From Peromyscus leucopus (taxonomy: Eukaryota > Chordata > Mammalia > Rodentia > Cricetidae): a stretch of 64,000 nt of DNA. Location of the stretch: contig NC_051075.1 of NCBI RefSeq assembly GCF_004664715.2, forward strand, positions 25,910,715 to 25,974,714, written 5' to 3'. Shown here one piece after another: positions 35,201 through 47,544 of the stretch. The notes below the pieces were generated by a model. It had not been told where the DNA came from and made no database searches. It saw only the letters and a program-made list of their open reading frames with translations. Within the stretch, counting starts at the first letter, position 1. Each line of letters opens with the position of its first letter. A program made the position numbers and the translations under genes.

Positions 35201-37800
35201 AGGCAATTAAGGGAGAGTTTGGCTAGCTTCTGTTCAACCAAGGGCGGAAACCGGCACAGCTGGAGACAATTCTAGGCAAATTGATCAGAATTCCATTACC
35301 TTAACTAGAGTCTGGCTAACAAGTTGATACCCACGAGTTTCCATAATCAGGGAGCGAGTCTTTAAGAACTCAGGAAGGAGAGTCACATTGAATTGTCTCA
35401 AGAGCTCAAACCTAGATCATTCTAAGGAGCAGGAACACCTGTTAGTGTGGAATAAGGAAGGACAATATTTATGAATAATGAGTAATAAACAAAATATGTT
35501 ATATATAAGTTAGGAGAATTAAACATTTGCATGAGGTTGCTTATTAAATAAATTGATAAACTATTCAAACATGGGAAGTCATCTTTGGTATCCTTACTCC
35601 TAATGGTGTCATGTCTGGTTATCTAATGTTGTGTCTTCTGTGTTTGTTTGATTTTTCCTTTGTTTTGGTGTTTATTCACCAAATGGGAAGTCAGGAGTCT
35701 CCCAGGACCCCGTGTGGAGCTGCTTTACAAATACTCGTGTTGCTAATCCATCTGTCAGTGTAGTGACCACATGCCAAAGCATCTTTTCCTAGGATAGCTC
35801 AGCTACTCTTAAGAATGTTAATCAATAATGAGTAGGGTGCTATGGAAGGATACGAAGCATAGCATACTGAACATTTTGAAGAGTAATTGAAAACATTGTT
35901 ATATATTTTAAATGATAATCTACATCTACCCATCCCCCTGCCAACCCCACCAGCATCACAATTATTTTTGCAGTTGCAAAGCCCAAAGTGCTGGGCAAAC
36001 GCATTGTTGATCCAACTGGACAGGCTGTGGCTGTATATTCTATTCTCTATTTCATGGAGTAAGAAAGACCACTCCCCATCCTCCCGCAGTGCAGAATCAT
36101 TCACACAGAAAACAGCCAAGTCCAATCCGTTTCCACCTCTCAGCAAAAGTGAGTTCATTTGCTTTTGGGGGTCTACATATTTTCTTAAATGCAACATTGC
36201 TGTTTAGGAAAAGAAACTACAACAATCAGACACACCTGTGTAGTGTCCTGCGCTCTGTTCACACTTCACGTTGTGTCTTAAAGTGACAGGGTATTAAAGT
36301 GTCAATGTAATTCCTGTGCATTTTGCAATAGCTGAAACTATAATTGCAGTTCCTGGCATTGTGTAGTTGAACTCAGCTTCTTTACAACTCCCCAAATGCA
36401 CATATCCTGTGAAATATGCAGTTTTCACAAAATTATGAAAGTTAAAAAAATTGAAGTATATCTTTACATAAAATTATAAATTCATATAGTCTTCTTCTGT
36501 GTGTTTAGGATATGATCACAGTATCATTTGAGGTCTACCATCATCCGTTTGGTACAATACATGACATTTTGGATTAAAAAAATCATTATGCTAATATTTC
36601 CAAGACAAACACACGGCCAACCACATTCAGGTTTAAATATATATATTAAAAAACCATACAGGAAACACTCCTAAAATTTTACATGGAAACCAAATATACT
36701 GAATTTGAATATAATGAATATCATAAACATGAAATGGGATCAAATTGTTTCCATACACTGAAATAGGAAAATCGTAAATCTGCTAGAACATATACCCCTA
36801 GTAATAAATTGCTACTCTCCTATTGCAAAAAAATAGGAGTGCTTGGAAAGCAGTTGTGCAATAAGGTTGTCTCAGCAACCAAAACAGAGTATTACTAAAG
36901 ACTGACAATAAAACCCAAAATGACATGAGTTCAAGGGGGAAAGCAGGATAATTAAATTGTTCATTTGAAAAGTTTAATCGTAAAGTTAAGAATCAGATTC
37001 TACCGAGCTATGCTTCCATTAATATCTCCCCCGTACAGCAACCCTAAAGTTACAAAATCCAAGAATTTGCCCGAGTAAATACATTGTGTCCAACTAAAGC
37101 ATCTTCCAGGCAGTTGTTGGGATACTGTTGGCACAGACCAAGCTTCTGTTCATCACTGTCTTACAAACACTTGGAGCTTGCTAACATGTGGTGCTTTTTA
37201 AGACAGGTTATGTCTCTGTGTCAGGATGTTCATTTCTAGCATCTGGAAATCTTTCGGTCAGGTGGCTCAGCAGTTTCAAGACCACCTGGATTCCCTTGCT
37301 TGCTCTTGCTCCCAGCCCAGCTATCAGTTTCTGTTGGTTCCTGCTGACCACTCACACTGGAGAAGCCCTTTTCTCTCTCTGCCCATATAGACATCTAAGC
37401 ATGTACGCACCCTACTCAGCAGCTGGCTATAAAGAAAAAATGTGCTGCAATGGCTGTAGTTGTACTAACATGGCCGTTTTGGGTTCTGTTGGGCCAGTGA
37501 CAAATACCATAGCTCTTTAATGGTCTAACCTCTGGGATTTTCATCAGGCAACACCGTATTTATTCAGAGGTCTTAGGTATCCCCTGAGACCCTCCAGCAA
37601 ACACTGTTGCATTATGCATCTAGACTGTAGTTCCACTTCAATTAGAAAGCACAGCCCACATAGCTGGTTATTCCTCCCATTTCATACAAAATATATAGGG
37701 TGAAAATCTTTTTAACTATAGGAACCAGTATATGTTTAAATGTTGATTTCTACTCAGGCTTGACCATTAATAGATGTGAGTTGTGTACAGCGATAAAATT
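35201..37800. other. Unique AT-rich sequence with a small hairpin
   Basis: About 2.6 kb with no gene or repeat recognised. A perfect 8-bp stem (ctcctatt / aataggag) with a 7-base loop lies at 36817-36839. The stretch at 35930-36010, with caattatttttgcagttgca, looks like possible conserved sequence. Open frames at 35799-36286 overlap on both strands and lack family resemblance. Confidence 0.4.
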
Positions 37801-37807
37801 GGGATGC

Positions 37808-37925
37808 CATCCATTCACTCACTCACTCATCCAGTTATCACTTATACACTGCCTGTGTGATACCAGGCATACAGTGCTAGACACTGGGAGTATAGACATG
37901 GATGCGGTGTGATCTCACTTTGTAA
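37808..37925 (-). repeat. L2 LINE remnant, antisense
   Basis: 'cattcactcactcactcatc', then 'gtgataccaggcatacagtg' and 'ctagacactgggagtatag', mirror the L2 3' end (attcattcattca ... tgtgccaggcactgtgctaggcactggg...). This is an ancient mammalian LINE. Confidence 0.6.
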
Positions 37926-38692
37926 CAGTGGTCATCACAAAATTCTAACACTGATGCATATTGTATGCACATTATTGACACACAGGCACACGGAGTTTTG
38001 TCTAGTGCCAGAAAGGAAAGGGTCGAGGATCCAAAGAAATGGTTACAGTTGAGCTGGTCCTACAGGGATGAGAGAACTGGCCCTGTGAAGATCTCCCTGG
38101 CAAGAAGGATTATAGCCATGTAAATGCTGTGAAATAATGGTTACTTGGCTGGGGCTAAATTCTGACTCTCTTTTCTTGCTCTTTAAGTATTTAAGTTTCA
38201 GCTTCTTCATGTATAATGTTCTTCATTCATTAGCTTCTTGGCTAGATTACCACAGACTACACAGCAAAGAACAGTTCAAAACATACAGTAAACACCCAGT
38301 GAGCTGGTAGTTAATACTGTTCATTACTGTTATCACTACTGCACATATTTACAAGTTGTATTTGGGAAATAATAAATAGCAGTCTGGTGTGAATAGAATG
38401 TAAGTACTGCAGAACCTGTGGATATATGGTGAATCTGAAAAAAGACAGAACGGGATACGAAAGGATTTACACGTCGTTCTTAGGAGTCTGGAATTGATTT
38501 TACTAAGAAAGGGGAATCATGCATTATCATAGGGTCTAGACAAGTACATGTTAAGGGACTTACATTGGAGATGGCACTTCGTGGGCTTTGTGCTTTCCTA
38601 GAGGTGGGAGGATCATTTTTCTGTCCTTAGAACCATCACTGGGGTCATCGTGTGGCAGTTCCCCTTAGGTTCAGAGTACAGGGCTATACTCT
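37926..38692. other. Unique sequence, no gene recognised
   Basis: No identifiable repeat or gene. Confidence 0.4.
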
Positions 38693-38701
38693 GTACAGAA
38701 T

Positions 38702-38875
38702 TTTTAAAAATGTATTACTTTATTTAGGATGTATGTGGGGGAACATGTACATGTAGAAGTCACAGAACAACTTGTGGGAATCAATTCTCCTTTCACCATG
38801 TGGTCCCAGGAGAGTGAACTCAGCCTGTCACTTGGCAGCAAATGCTCTTACCCTCTGAGACATCTCCCAGGCCCC
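38702..38875 (-). repeat. B3 SINE, antisense, with target-site duplications
   Basis: 'aatgtattactttatttagg', 'gaagtcacagaacaacttgt', 'tcaattctcctttcaccat' and 'ctgagacatctcccaggcc' form an antisense B3. The 9-bp direct repeat gtacagaat flanks it at 38693-38701 and 38876-38884. Confidence 0.88.
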
Positions 38876-38884
38876 GTACAGAAT

Positions 38885-39390
38885 AAGGAAAATTTATTGA
38901 CTTGCTTTCTATATTACCACACCTTACTAATTTTTAATAACATCAGTTATGCAATGTGATCTTCTTTACTGGACTAGCCATCCCTTTGGTATTTCATGGC
39001 TCAGTAGTTTGTTTTGTGAAACCTGAGGATTAGTAGGCATTCAGAAGCTGGTTGCTTGGTTAGCACTCCCTGAACCTTAGGCATGGGTCAATTGAGGATT
39101 GGGGAGTGAGCTCCAGGAACAAACAGCCAAACATAAAGTTTGAGTGGGGCCAAAGAGTGGAAAAAGTTGGGGACATTTCCCAAGGAAAAATAGATCAAAG
39201 AGAAATGCATGGCCAGCTGTAAATTAGGAAGAAGAACCCAAACGACACTGGGTGTCAAGAGGAAGGTGCGGATGCAGACATTCAAAATGGAAGAGAGAAG
39301 GCTTAAACAAGATTCTGGCTTCATATGTAGCTGCCTCACCATTGGTGGGTCAAGTGCTTTTCAGAATTGCAAATTGTTGGCCTGCAAATC
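38885..39390. other. Unique sequence, no gene recognised
   Basis: No identifiable repeat or gene. Confidence 0.4.
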
Positions 39391-39399
39391 CACAGCCTG

Positions 39400-39468
39400 A
39401 AACCTGAGAGTGGATAGCAGCAATCTGGGTTTTAGCCAATCCTCCAGGTCAGTGGCACTGGGGATCAC
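39400..39468 (+). repeat. MER5-like DNA transposon remnant
   Basis: 'agcaatctgggttttagcca' with 'atcctccaggtcagtggc' resembles the inner part of the MER5A/B hAT-Charlie element. Only about 70 bases are recognisable, so this is tentative. Confidence 0.4.
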
Positions 39469-39606
39469 AAGTGTCCTTATCTGTGGAGCAACTCTCTGAG
39501 CACCAGGTTCTGAGTCATAGTCTGATGCCTTGCTGGGATTCATGGCATTCGTCATATAGTATTTATGTCTTATTTAGGCCAATGGATTAATTCCTCTGTT
39601 TAACTC

Positions 39607-39790
39607 CGTGCTTCTCAACAGGAGGAGAGGGTTCTTTGTGTCCTGTATTGGCAATGTCCAGAGACGGCTTTGGCTGCTAAGTTAGTATGATTGGCATCTA
39701 GTAAGGACATCAGCAGATACTGGTAAAGCATTCCACACCGCCCAAGACAGATCCTGAAACAAAGGACTGCCCCTCCTGAAGTATCAGTAG
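39607..39790 (+). repeat. MER20 DNA transposon remnant (hAT-Charlie)
   Basis: 'gtgcttctcaacaggagg', 'ttggcaatgtccagagacgg', 'gattggcatctagtaagga', 'gtaaagcattccacaccgc' and 'ctgaaacaaaggactgccc' follow the MER20 consensus in order. MER20 copies are known to have been co-opted as regulatory elements in eutherian endometrium; nothing here shows that this copy is active. Confidence 0.72.
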
Positions 39791-40174
39791 AGCTGGGATT
39801 GAGAAAGCCTGGCTAACCCTACACAGAACAAGGCCTCTGTAGGATCCCCATTAAGTTGGGTGGAGGGAAAACGGGAGGGCAAGCCGGCACCGAGCTGGTG
39901 TCTTTGACCCCAAATCCGCACGAGTGTGGCAAGGAATGTTTACTGATTGGTGACTCCCTCTGTTTACTGTTGGTCCGAAAAGGAAGTCAGAACTTTATGA
40001 CCCTAAGCGGGAACTGCTGGCTTTGTTTGCTCTCCTTCTCCAGCTTGTCTTTCTGTATATTGTTTCTAGCCCGGCTTCAGTCTTCGTGAAGCTGTCCAGC
40101 CCGGCCTGACCTGGATCTTAGCTTTAAGACCTGGCTTCTCAGACATGCTTGGGAAGGGCAGGTGTAAGTGGGAG
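39791..40174. other. Unique sequence, no gene recognised
   Basis: A 77-codon frame (39856-40089) has a hydrophobic end but no family match known to me. Confidence 0.35.
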
Positions 40175-40221
40175 GGTGTGTGTGTGTGTGTGTGAGAGTG
40201 TGAATGTGTGCGTGCATGCAT

Positions 40222-40270
<49 letters not shown>
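40175..40270. repeat. Interrupted (TG)n microsatellite
   Basis: Two TG runs separated by a GAGAGTGTGAATGTGTGCGTGC-like interruption. The second run is about 40 bases. Confidence 0.95.
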
Positions 40271-40272
<2 letters not shown>

Positions 40273-41115
40273 TACTGCTAGTCTCTTGGCTGGGGCTGGG
40301 GTGACAATCTTTCTGCAAAACTAAAGTCAAGGTAATCAGGAGTGCTGGATGTATCTCCCACCCACTCTGTGTCAAGCACACGGGTGAGTGATGTGTGGAA
40401 GTCTGTAATGCACACTCTCTCGTACAAAGCGGCGCCAGTGTAGATAACTACACAAGTCTAGTAATTGGGTGGATTTTTCCAGAACTAACAAGGTTTGTTA
40501 TGGAGTCTAGGGACAGGATGCCACTCGGAAGATGGAAAGCACAAACCAATCCATGACTAGCACAGATATTTGGCTTGCTTCCTTTTCATTCAACTTGGGG
40601 AAACTTGACTACCATGATTAGCACGGAAGCTCACTACCAGTGCGAAAAGGCTTCCAACTCCCACCGACATCTCTGGGCATCTCTTTACAGCCATCACATG
40701 TCCCTGGGGATCTTTCCTCATTTGCCACTGCCCGGTGACTGCAGAACATGACCCCTAGCCAAACGGAATGAAGACTTGCTTTTATTTATAAAGAAAGTCT
40801 CCATAAAGTCTTCTTCTACATGCTACAACTTAGGCCTGGGGTCTGGGTCTGCTTGAGCTTGGTCTCCAGTACTTTCCATCACGTGCAAGGGAGCTGAACA
40901 ACATGGCAACCAGCTAAGTGGGGGCAGACCGTGCCAGAGCTGCTTCCTCAAACACAGGCAGGGAGCAAGCCAGTAGCCCCGAGATGGAAACACCTTTTAG
41001 GCAGCGCTGTGGGAGTCTATTTAAACAGGTGACCTTGCGGAGAGAGGCTCCGGGTCCCATTACCAACTGCTGGCTGGCAGGCAGATTTGTTTTTATGAGC
41101 TCTCAAGGCACACAC
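40271..41115. other. Unique, relatively GC-rich sequence
   Basis: No repeat recognised. The 97-codon frame at 40918-41211 has no family resemblance. The absence of transposons over the 1.8 kb from 40.3 to 42.1 kb is notable for this window. Confidence 0.35.
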
Positions 41116-41119
41116 TGTG

Positions 41120-41300
41120 GGCCCGGGCGTAGATATGGAGGGAACTTGCCGAGACCTTGTTCGTTTTTCCATAAAATGGAAAGAAAAGAAAACAATGAAA
41201 AGGCTTTTTGAGAATTATCACCCTCTCAGTAAATGACCAGTGAGCATCATTCAATTAGCGTTTTCCAGTTTACTTTATCTAAGCGGGGGGAAGAAGCAGA
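41120..41300. promoter_or_regulatory. Candidate conserved non-coding element
   Basis: Repeat-free sequence with a long A/T-biased purine run ('ccataaaatggaaagaaaag') and CAATTAG (41252-41258) within 'catcattcaattagcg', next to 'ccagtttactttatctaag' with a GATA-like site (reverse AGATAA). Enhancer-like by composition only. Confidence 0.33.
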
Positions 41301-41603
41301 ATACCAGAGGTTTCTTTCAACTGTTGGGCTTCCCAGGGAACACTGGAAGGGGAAAACAGCTGCTTGTATAGAAAGCAGTTTAAGGGTCAAATACTGCGCT
41401 GCTCCGTGCCGCTGACATCACTTAACTCTCCCCAGGAGAGGGGCACTGGCGTCATTTTCTGGGCTGGCCAGCAGCAGGTCTGAAGGTGGGTCCGCAGCGG
41501 CTCCATCTTGTTTCTCCTGGAGACCGACAGGGTCAGAAACTGCTAGGGAACGTTGCAACTAAGACTCCAAATCTTTGTTTGTATTGGCTTGGGAGGGACT
41601 TTT

Positions 41604-41622
41604 TTTTCACAATTTGTGAAAA
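41604..41622. other. Perfect 19-bp palindrome
   Basis: ttttcacaatttgtgaaaa reads the same on both strands around one central base. The half site ttgtgaa is C/EBP-like. It lies just downstream of the 41.1-41.5 kb regulatory-like region. It could be a dimeric binding site or chance. Confidence 0.6.
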
Positions 41623-43380
41623 CACGATGTAGCCAGAAAGCTACAATGTGAATTCGAGTTTCAAACTTTGCATCGTCATAGGGTTAATCGTTAGTCATTA
41701 GAGGCTGACGAGGAGGGTTATAATTTGACACCTGGCAAAAATCAAGCCGATTTCAGAGAAGCTAAGAGCTGGGAAATGAGATGGAAAAACATCCTCCATT
41801 TCCCTAGGAGGTCCCATGAAGCAGCGTTTAGCAAAACCTTCTCTCTCCCTAGAAATCAATTCCTAGTAGTTCAGACTATGTCCGCATCGCTAACTGCTGG
41901 ACAACCTCATTCCCACCCTAAAAGCCTTGTACGAACCTGGCAAGGAATGCAGAAGTGATCTCCCGGGAATTACAGGAAAGAGATAAATAACTTTTCAACT
42001 TGATGTTTAAGCAAGGGGACCACCAAAACCTTTCCATGTCAGTTCTGAAAATACTTTCTGGAGCATCATAGAATCCTTGTGGGGAAAGAGCTTCAGAATG
42101 ACAGATCCTTAATTCTCAGGTCCCCAGCTAGACTCCAGATTCTCTTCTCTTCACTCTCCACGACCATTTTCTTTCGTGTTGTGAGATCAAAATATTGAAC
42201 TCTGAGTTTGTATTTTACGAACCCTGACCTCTCACAGGTGTCCTGGCTCATTTCCTGAGAGTTATGTTTGATTTGGGAATGATTCGCTCGCTTCTCTCAG
42301 TCCCCTGCTACAGCTTGAAACCTGGAACACCCGCATGCAAGACCCCGGCTATCCTCCTGTGCTGAGCAGCAAACACTCCAGTGTGCTCTCTCGGAACTTG
42401 GCAAGCATCTGGATGGGGTAGTTTTCTTACAAGCTGGGAAATCAAAATAGAAAACATCAGTTCTTGGCCAATTCTGCAACCCGATGACAAATTTGAAGGT
42501 CATTTTTTTCATATTTAACTTAATAGTTTCCCCATTTCAGTGCTAAAGTCAAGTCAAATAATTTACTTAAGTTTCCAATATATATCAAGGAGACAGAAAC
42601 ATTTTAGGACCAGATATCAGCAAAATCCCCAAACTTGTTCCTAGATTACATGTTCTGAAGCAGAGGTCAAGTTTTGTCTCAAGATGAAGAGTAGAAAGTA
42701 TAAATTTCTCAGATCATACATTATTTGTTTCAAATCAGGCTGACACCCTGCTTTACAGTACTGTACTAAATCTGTTTGTTTATCAAAAACAAAAAACTAA
42801 CACATTCTGATGCATTTCTTTTAATTTGGTATGAAGCATCTACTGAGAGACCTAAAATCGTTATCAGGGATACAACAAGCCTGTTCCTTCTGACAGTACC
42901 CATCAAAAATAGTGAATGAAAACTAGCATCAACATTTCCTTCAGGAATGTCCTAGCTAGCTTCACCAAGCCTACTTATCCCAGTACCATGCCTATCAGAC
43001 AGAGGGCCAGCCACACAATGAAAAACACAATAGAGGACTCTCTTCCTAATGCAGGGATGAGAGGTTGCTCCCATGTTGAAAAGGATAGGACATGACTGAA
43101 TCTCAGCATAAGACAATGGTCATGACTGATGGATACTCATGTCCAGACAACTTTTTTTTCCTGAGTATTAGCAAAAGAACCAGCTGATACAGGGTCACCA
43201 ACACAGTGAATATGTCAAAACATGTCTAATTCTGAATAAAACACAACTTACGTTGCATAAAGTGCTCAGAATATATAGTCTGAGAAATATCAATAAATTC
43301 TGTAATTTGACCATGTATGAAGATTTACTCATAATGAGAACAAAATCAAGATGGAGAGGAGGTTGTTTTTGCTTTTTTGT
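41623..43380. other. Unique sequence, no gene recognised
   Basis: About 1.75 kb with no identifiable repeat or gene. A TCATCATCATC short repeat lies at 43388-43398. Confidence 0.4.
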
Positions 43381-43398
43381 GCTAATTTCATCATCATC

Positions 43399-43590
43399 AC
43401 CACTGTGCGCATGGACACGATATAGGTGTGTGATAGATGGCATTCATGTGTCACACAACATGTGTGTAGTCAGAGGACAACTTTATAAAGTCATTTCTTT
43501 CTGTCCATAGGTGGATTCTGAGGCTGGTCTTGGTTCTCCAGACTTGTGTGGCAAATGCCTTTATATCTGATGCATCTCATCAGCGTATTT
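43399..43590 (-). repeat. B3 SINE, antisense
   Basis: 'gtgtcacacaacatgtgtgt', 'gtcagaggacaactttataa', 'ggtggattctgaggctggt' and 'gtgtggcaaatgcctttata' mirror a B3. Diverged, with a mutated tRNA-like head. Confidence 0.7.
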
Positions 43591-43759
43591 TTGCTTTCAC
43601 ACCTCCCATACAGAATCTGAATATATATAAGGTGTGTCCATTTTCCATGTGAATGTACTTCCGTAAAATCCTTGATTCGTCATCTCACTGACAGTGCAAA
43701 CACATTAGTTAAGAAAAGGAAGAAGGCTGCTTCTGTAGGAAGCCTGCCCTGCAGCGGAG

Positions 43760-43965
43760 GTAGACAGTTAATGTGTTCACCAATTATAATGCAAGAACAG
43801 GATAAGTAAGGTAGTGAGGAGTGGACAGGAGACCACCGATGGAGAGGGGGCCAGAGAAGTCTCTCAGAGGAGATGACAGATGAGCTGCAAAATGTGAAGG
43901 CGGAGTGGGAACCAGTCATTCCAGGAAGAGAAGGGATGCTAAGTGCACATGTTCTCAGAGGGAAC
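43760..43965 (-). repeat. Ancient L2-like repeat remnant
   Basis: 'ccagagaagtctctcagagg', 'agatgacagatgagctgca', 'gggaaccagtcattccagg' and 'ggatgctaagtgcaca' follow a widespread ancient mammalian repeat that I associate with L2 (consensus idea: agggaaggcctctctgaggaggtgac ... attccaggcagagggaacagcaagtgcaaa). The family name is less sure than the repeat status. Confidence 0.5.
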
Positions 43966-44089
43966 CCACTGCTGGGTGTGGATGTGCCAAAGTCACTCAT
44001 TCATTTTATCACTTAAACTCAAAAAGTTATTTTTGTTGTGTTTAAAAACAGTTATTTTGTTATTGATCATTCTCAACAAGAAAATTTAT

Positions 44090-44091
44090 CA

Positions 44092-44142
<51 letters not shown>
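44090..44142. repeat. (AC)n microsatellite
   Basis: Mostly perfect AC run of about 25 units with one T interruption near the start. Confidence 0.97.
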
Positions 44143-44169
44143 GTATCAAGAGTGCATTGCTTCTTCCTC

Positions 44170-45570
44170 CACACCACCTGAGTTGAGAGGAAAAGGAATA
44201 ATGGAACAGGATGGGCTAAATATGGGTGAAGGGTGGGAGGGTAGGATAGAAGAGGAGAGGGTTGGGGAGGGATAATTAATGTTAAAGAACTTTGAAAATA
44301 GCGTATGGAAACTCACTACTGTAGAGGCTTCCTAAAAGATGCACACACGTAAAAGGAGTTTAAGTGGAGACAGCCAATAGCAGAGAGACAATGCCTCTCC
44401 CAGGTACCACAGGCTATCAAATAGAAAGCCCAGTACCAGGCATGGACTAACTCTTTTCAACTTGTTGGTCACTCGGAGGCCCATGGACCCACCAAACATC
44501 CCAGGGTATTGCTGTTGTTCCTGGTCACCCCCTACAACTTTGAGGGTAAGCCCTTACTGGGGAAGACATCACACACCTGAGTCATAGGGCACGGAGTCCG
44601 TACTGACACGTAGCTTTAGTTGTCATGGTGCCAGAAGATTCCATGTACACCACTGGGAGGGAAAGTATTCAACGTTTTACCAGCTGTGACCCCTGTGTGT
44701 TATAATATGAATGGCCCAGCGTGAATGTTATGGGAGTAACCAGCTACTTTCTAATTGCTTTTAAAAGACTGACCTACAGATGAAACTCATGCTTTGTAAG
44801 TTAACTAGGTCAAATAAGACTGAGGGGATAACATAATACTGTTGTTGTTATTGTTGTTGTTAAGATGATGGTGGTAGTGGTGATGGTGATGATACTCTGC
44901 TAAATGGACGTAAGATTAAACAGCTTTCTAAGTTCTTATCTTTATACCCATGGATAAGTGAATCTCTTGGCCCTCACCAGAGAAACTTGTTTTCACAGTA
45001 GACAGTGATTAATACAGAGACTCACAACTGGTCAATGGGCAGATTATAAGAATTTGTGGCATGCTCAGCTCTAAATGGGATGTTTATATCACACACGTCC
45101 CTCAAGGTTCAGAGATCATCATGGAAGAGGATGTGGGAAGACTGCAAGACCTCTGTAGGGGACACCTCAATGAGATATTATTTTCTGGACAGGGCTTTTG
45201 CATACATGAATTCAGAGTAGCAGGGATCACATGCACAAAGAAATCTACAAGATCAAACCAGCACAGATCCCAACGTGGATGGGTGGGGGACTAATGAAGA
45301 TGCCCCCCCCAGTCAAGATGCTATTGGCAAATTAAGGATGCTGTGAGAGGAGGAGTAACTTTTCTTCAGATGTGACATGAGGAAGGTCACCATGCTCTCA
45401 TAGATGGTACTACACATATAAGTGGACTTGGCATTTAAAGAGAGAGAGGGTGCATAAAGCTGGGAGGAGAAAGTGGTGTGAAGGATAGGGAAGGAAATGG
45501 ACAGGAGGAAATGGGGGTGGATTTGATAAAAATACATTATATGCATGTATGAAATTCTCAATAAGAAAGA
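44170..45570 (+). mobile_element. L1 retrotransposon 3' UTR, sense, 5' truncated
   Basis: From about 44170 the sequence follows a rodent L1 3' UTR: 'gaaactcactactgtagagg', 'ggtcactcggaggcccatgg', 'gggtaagcccttactgggg', 'cagagactcacaactggtca' and 'agatgctattggcaaatt'. It ends in a polypurine stretch and 'gcatgtatgaaattctcaat' + aag. About 1.4 kb of 3' UTR is kept with no recognisable ORF2. A (GTT)n/(GGT)n simple repeat at 44841-44895 and a C8 run at 45304-45311 lie inside it. Confidence 0.78.
44841..44895. repeat. (GTT)n and (GATGGT)n simple repeats
   Basis: TTG/GTT units are followed by GATGGTGGTAGTGGTGATGG-like degenerate units, within the L1 3' UTR. Confidence 0.85.
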
Positions 45571-47540
45571 TTAAGGAGAAAGAAACAGTACTTGGTTACC
45601 ATGACTTGGTAACAAACTATATACCTGTAACTTTTAGATGCATGCTGGTTGTGATGCCTACACATTCTCCCTCCTATGCAGGGCTTTGGAGCCTCTATAT
45701 CCAGGGAAAGAGTTAGGGTCTAGGTGTACAGATGGTCATAGCCCCAGCTTTTGGGGAAACAAGGAGTTTGCCACTTTATTAGCTAGGATTGGTCCAAAGC
45801 ATAGGACAGATCCACTTGCTTGGGACAGGGGGGAAATTCCTGGAGCAAACCCTGGGAAAACTGTCTACACATTCCCATGTATACAGCAATATAATAATAT
45901 GAGTAAATGTAAATATGTATATGTGTTCACATTTATTCTCTAGGATAGTGGGAGAATGACATAATTAACAGAGGGAAGAAGATTCAAAGCACCGTACAGG
46001 AGAGGGAATTAGCAGGAACGGATTTGAGCAAAGGGAGATAGATGCCTGCTTGTGACGTCAGACAATCACATCCCACTGAAGGGTCAATTAGATGCAAGTT
46101 TCCTAAAATTATGGAGAATATTTCACTATTACATAGTATTGAACTGTACACAAGACATTATAACATGATATGACAATGATTATGATTTAGTTTTAAATGT
46201 ACATTTTAAAATATACTGAACATTTAAAAATGACCTTTAAATAAGTATATGTGATCAACATGCTAGAATAGACAAATCAGATTCATGTCAAGTGGTCACA
46301 AAATCAGAAGAGGCAGAAAAGACACTGGTTAAAAAAAAAAAAAAAACATGAACAAGAAAAGTCTAAGACATGACTGACACTGGTCCAACTAACAGCAGTA
46401 GTTACCTTATGGTTCAAAACTTTAAAATCACTAACCAAAGGAGAGCTATAGTCAGGGAGACACAAAAATTAAGTTTGATGGTGCATTGTCTATGGAGGTA
46501 AGCTTAGATATAATTACACATGTGTACCTAAAATGGAAGGATGGACAGATTTTCACAGCTGTGGGTTTCTAGTCCTCTGATGGACATACGGAAGGCAGGA
46601 TGAGGAAGACAGTCAGGAGCCTCACAGCACTGATTTCTCCACCGGACCCTTGTTATTATAAAGACATCATTGAAACACACCCCTAGATAATCTGAGAGAA
46701 ATCACTGTTCTCGGGAGTCTACTGCACAGTGTCACTAGAAGGTCTGTGTCCTCACAAGGTACTTTTAAAAGACTAGACTATGGTCACTGGGTCTCACTGA
46801 CTACGTTCCGAGTGCAAAGAAGAAATGCCCTAGGACTGACTAAGTCAAGGAAGCAGGTTGGAGTGAGAACCCTCAGTAGGCATGGTTTCTCTACCTAGTA
46901 AACACTGAGAGGGACAGTAGCAATGTCTTGGTGGTGACCAGAAGCTGGGGTTGGGGTGGCATTACCAGGGTTAAGAGTCTGGATTCAACTTACCAGTTCC
47001 TTTGACTGTGAGTAAAATGTTAACCCGTTTCATGACTCCATTTTATTATAATTAAATTGAGGTTTTAAATGTACCTCAAGGGTTTGGAGCATCTAATAAA
47101 GCATGGGCAATGTACCAGCGGTTGTGAAAAGTACCTGCTAAGTGTTTTCAGAATAATTTTCAAAGGCAAGAGAGACAATGAAGGAGACTGTTCTTTATTG
47201 ATATATGATATATACAGATACAAATATATCAAATGTTGCAGAGAAACCATGAATTTGCAATCTTCATATGAGTTAAATATATTTTAAAAACTAATATTAC
47301 ACTGTCCTACAACACAGGAAGCAAACTCTTGTTAACGTGAACATGACATTTGATTGTGTTGTATGTGGGAACCCAAGACACCAACTGAAGAGTTTAAAAG
47401 GGGACATAACTGGTAAGGAAAGGAGGGTGATAAAATGATTTAAATACTCAGTTGATACTAAAATGGCAGACAAATTGTTTAACAAAATGGGAACACATTA
47501 TAAGAGCCATGAAAAGGTCAGCTATATCGAATATGAAAAA
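45571..47540. other. Unique sequence, no gene recognised
   Basis: About 2 kb. The 101-codon open frame at 45638-45943 has no recognisable domain. An A18 tract occurs near 46330-46347. AT-rich at 46120-46260. Confidence 0.4.
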
Positions 47541-47544
47541 TACT

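Noticed and set aside
35799..36207. 132- and 106-codon frames on opposite strands
   Set aside because: They overlap almost completely, have no recognisable motif and no sign of splice structure.
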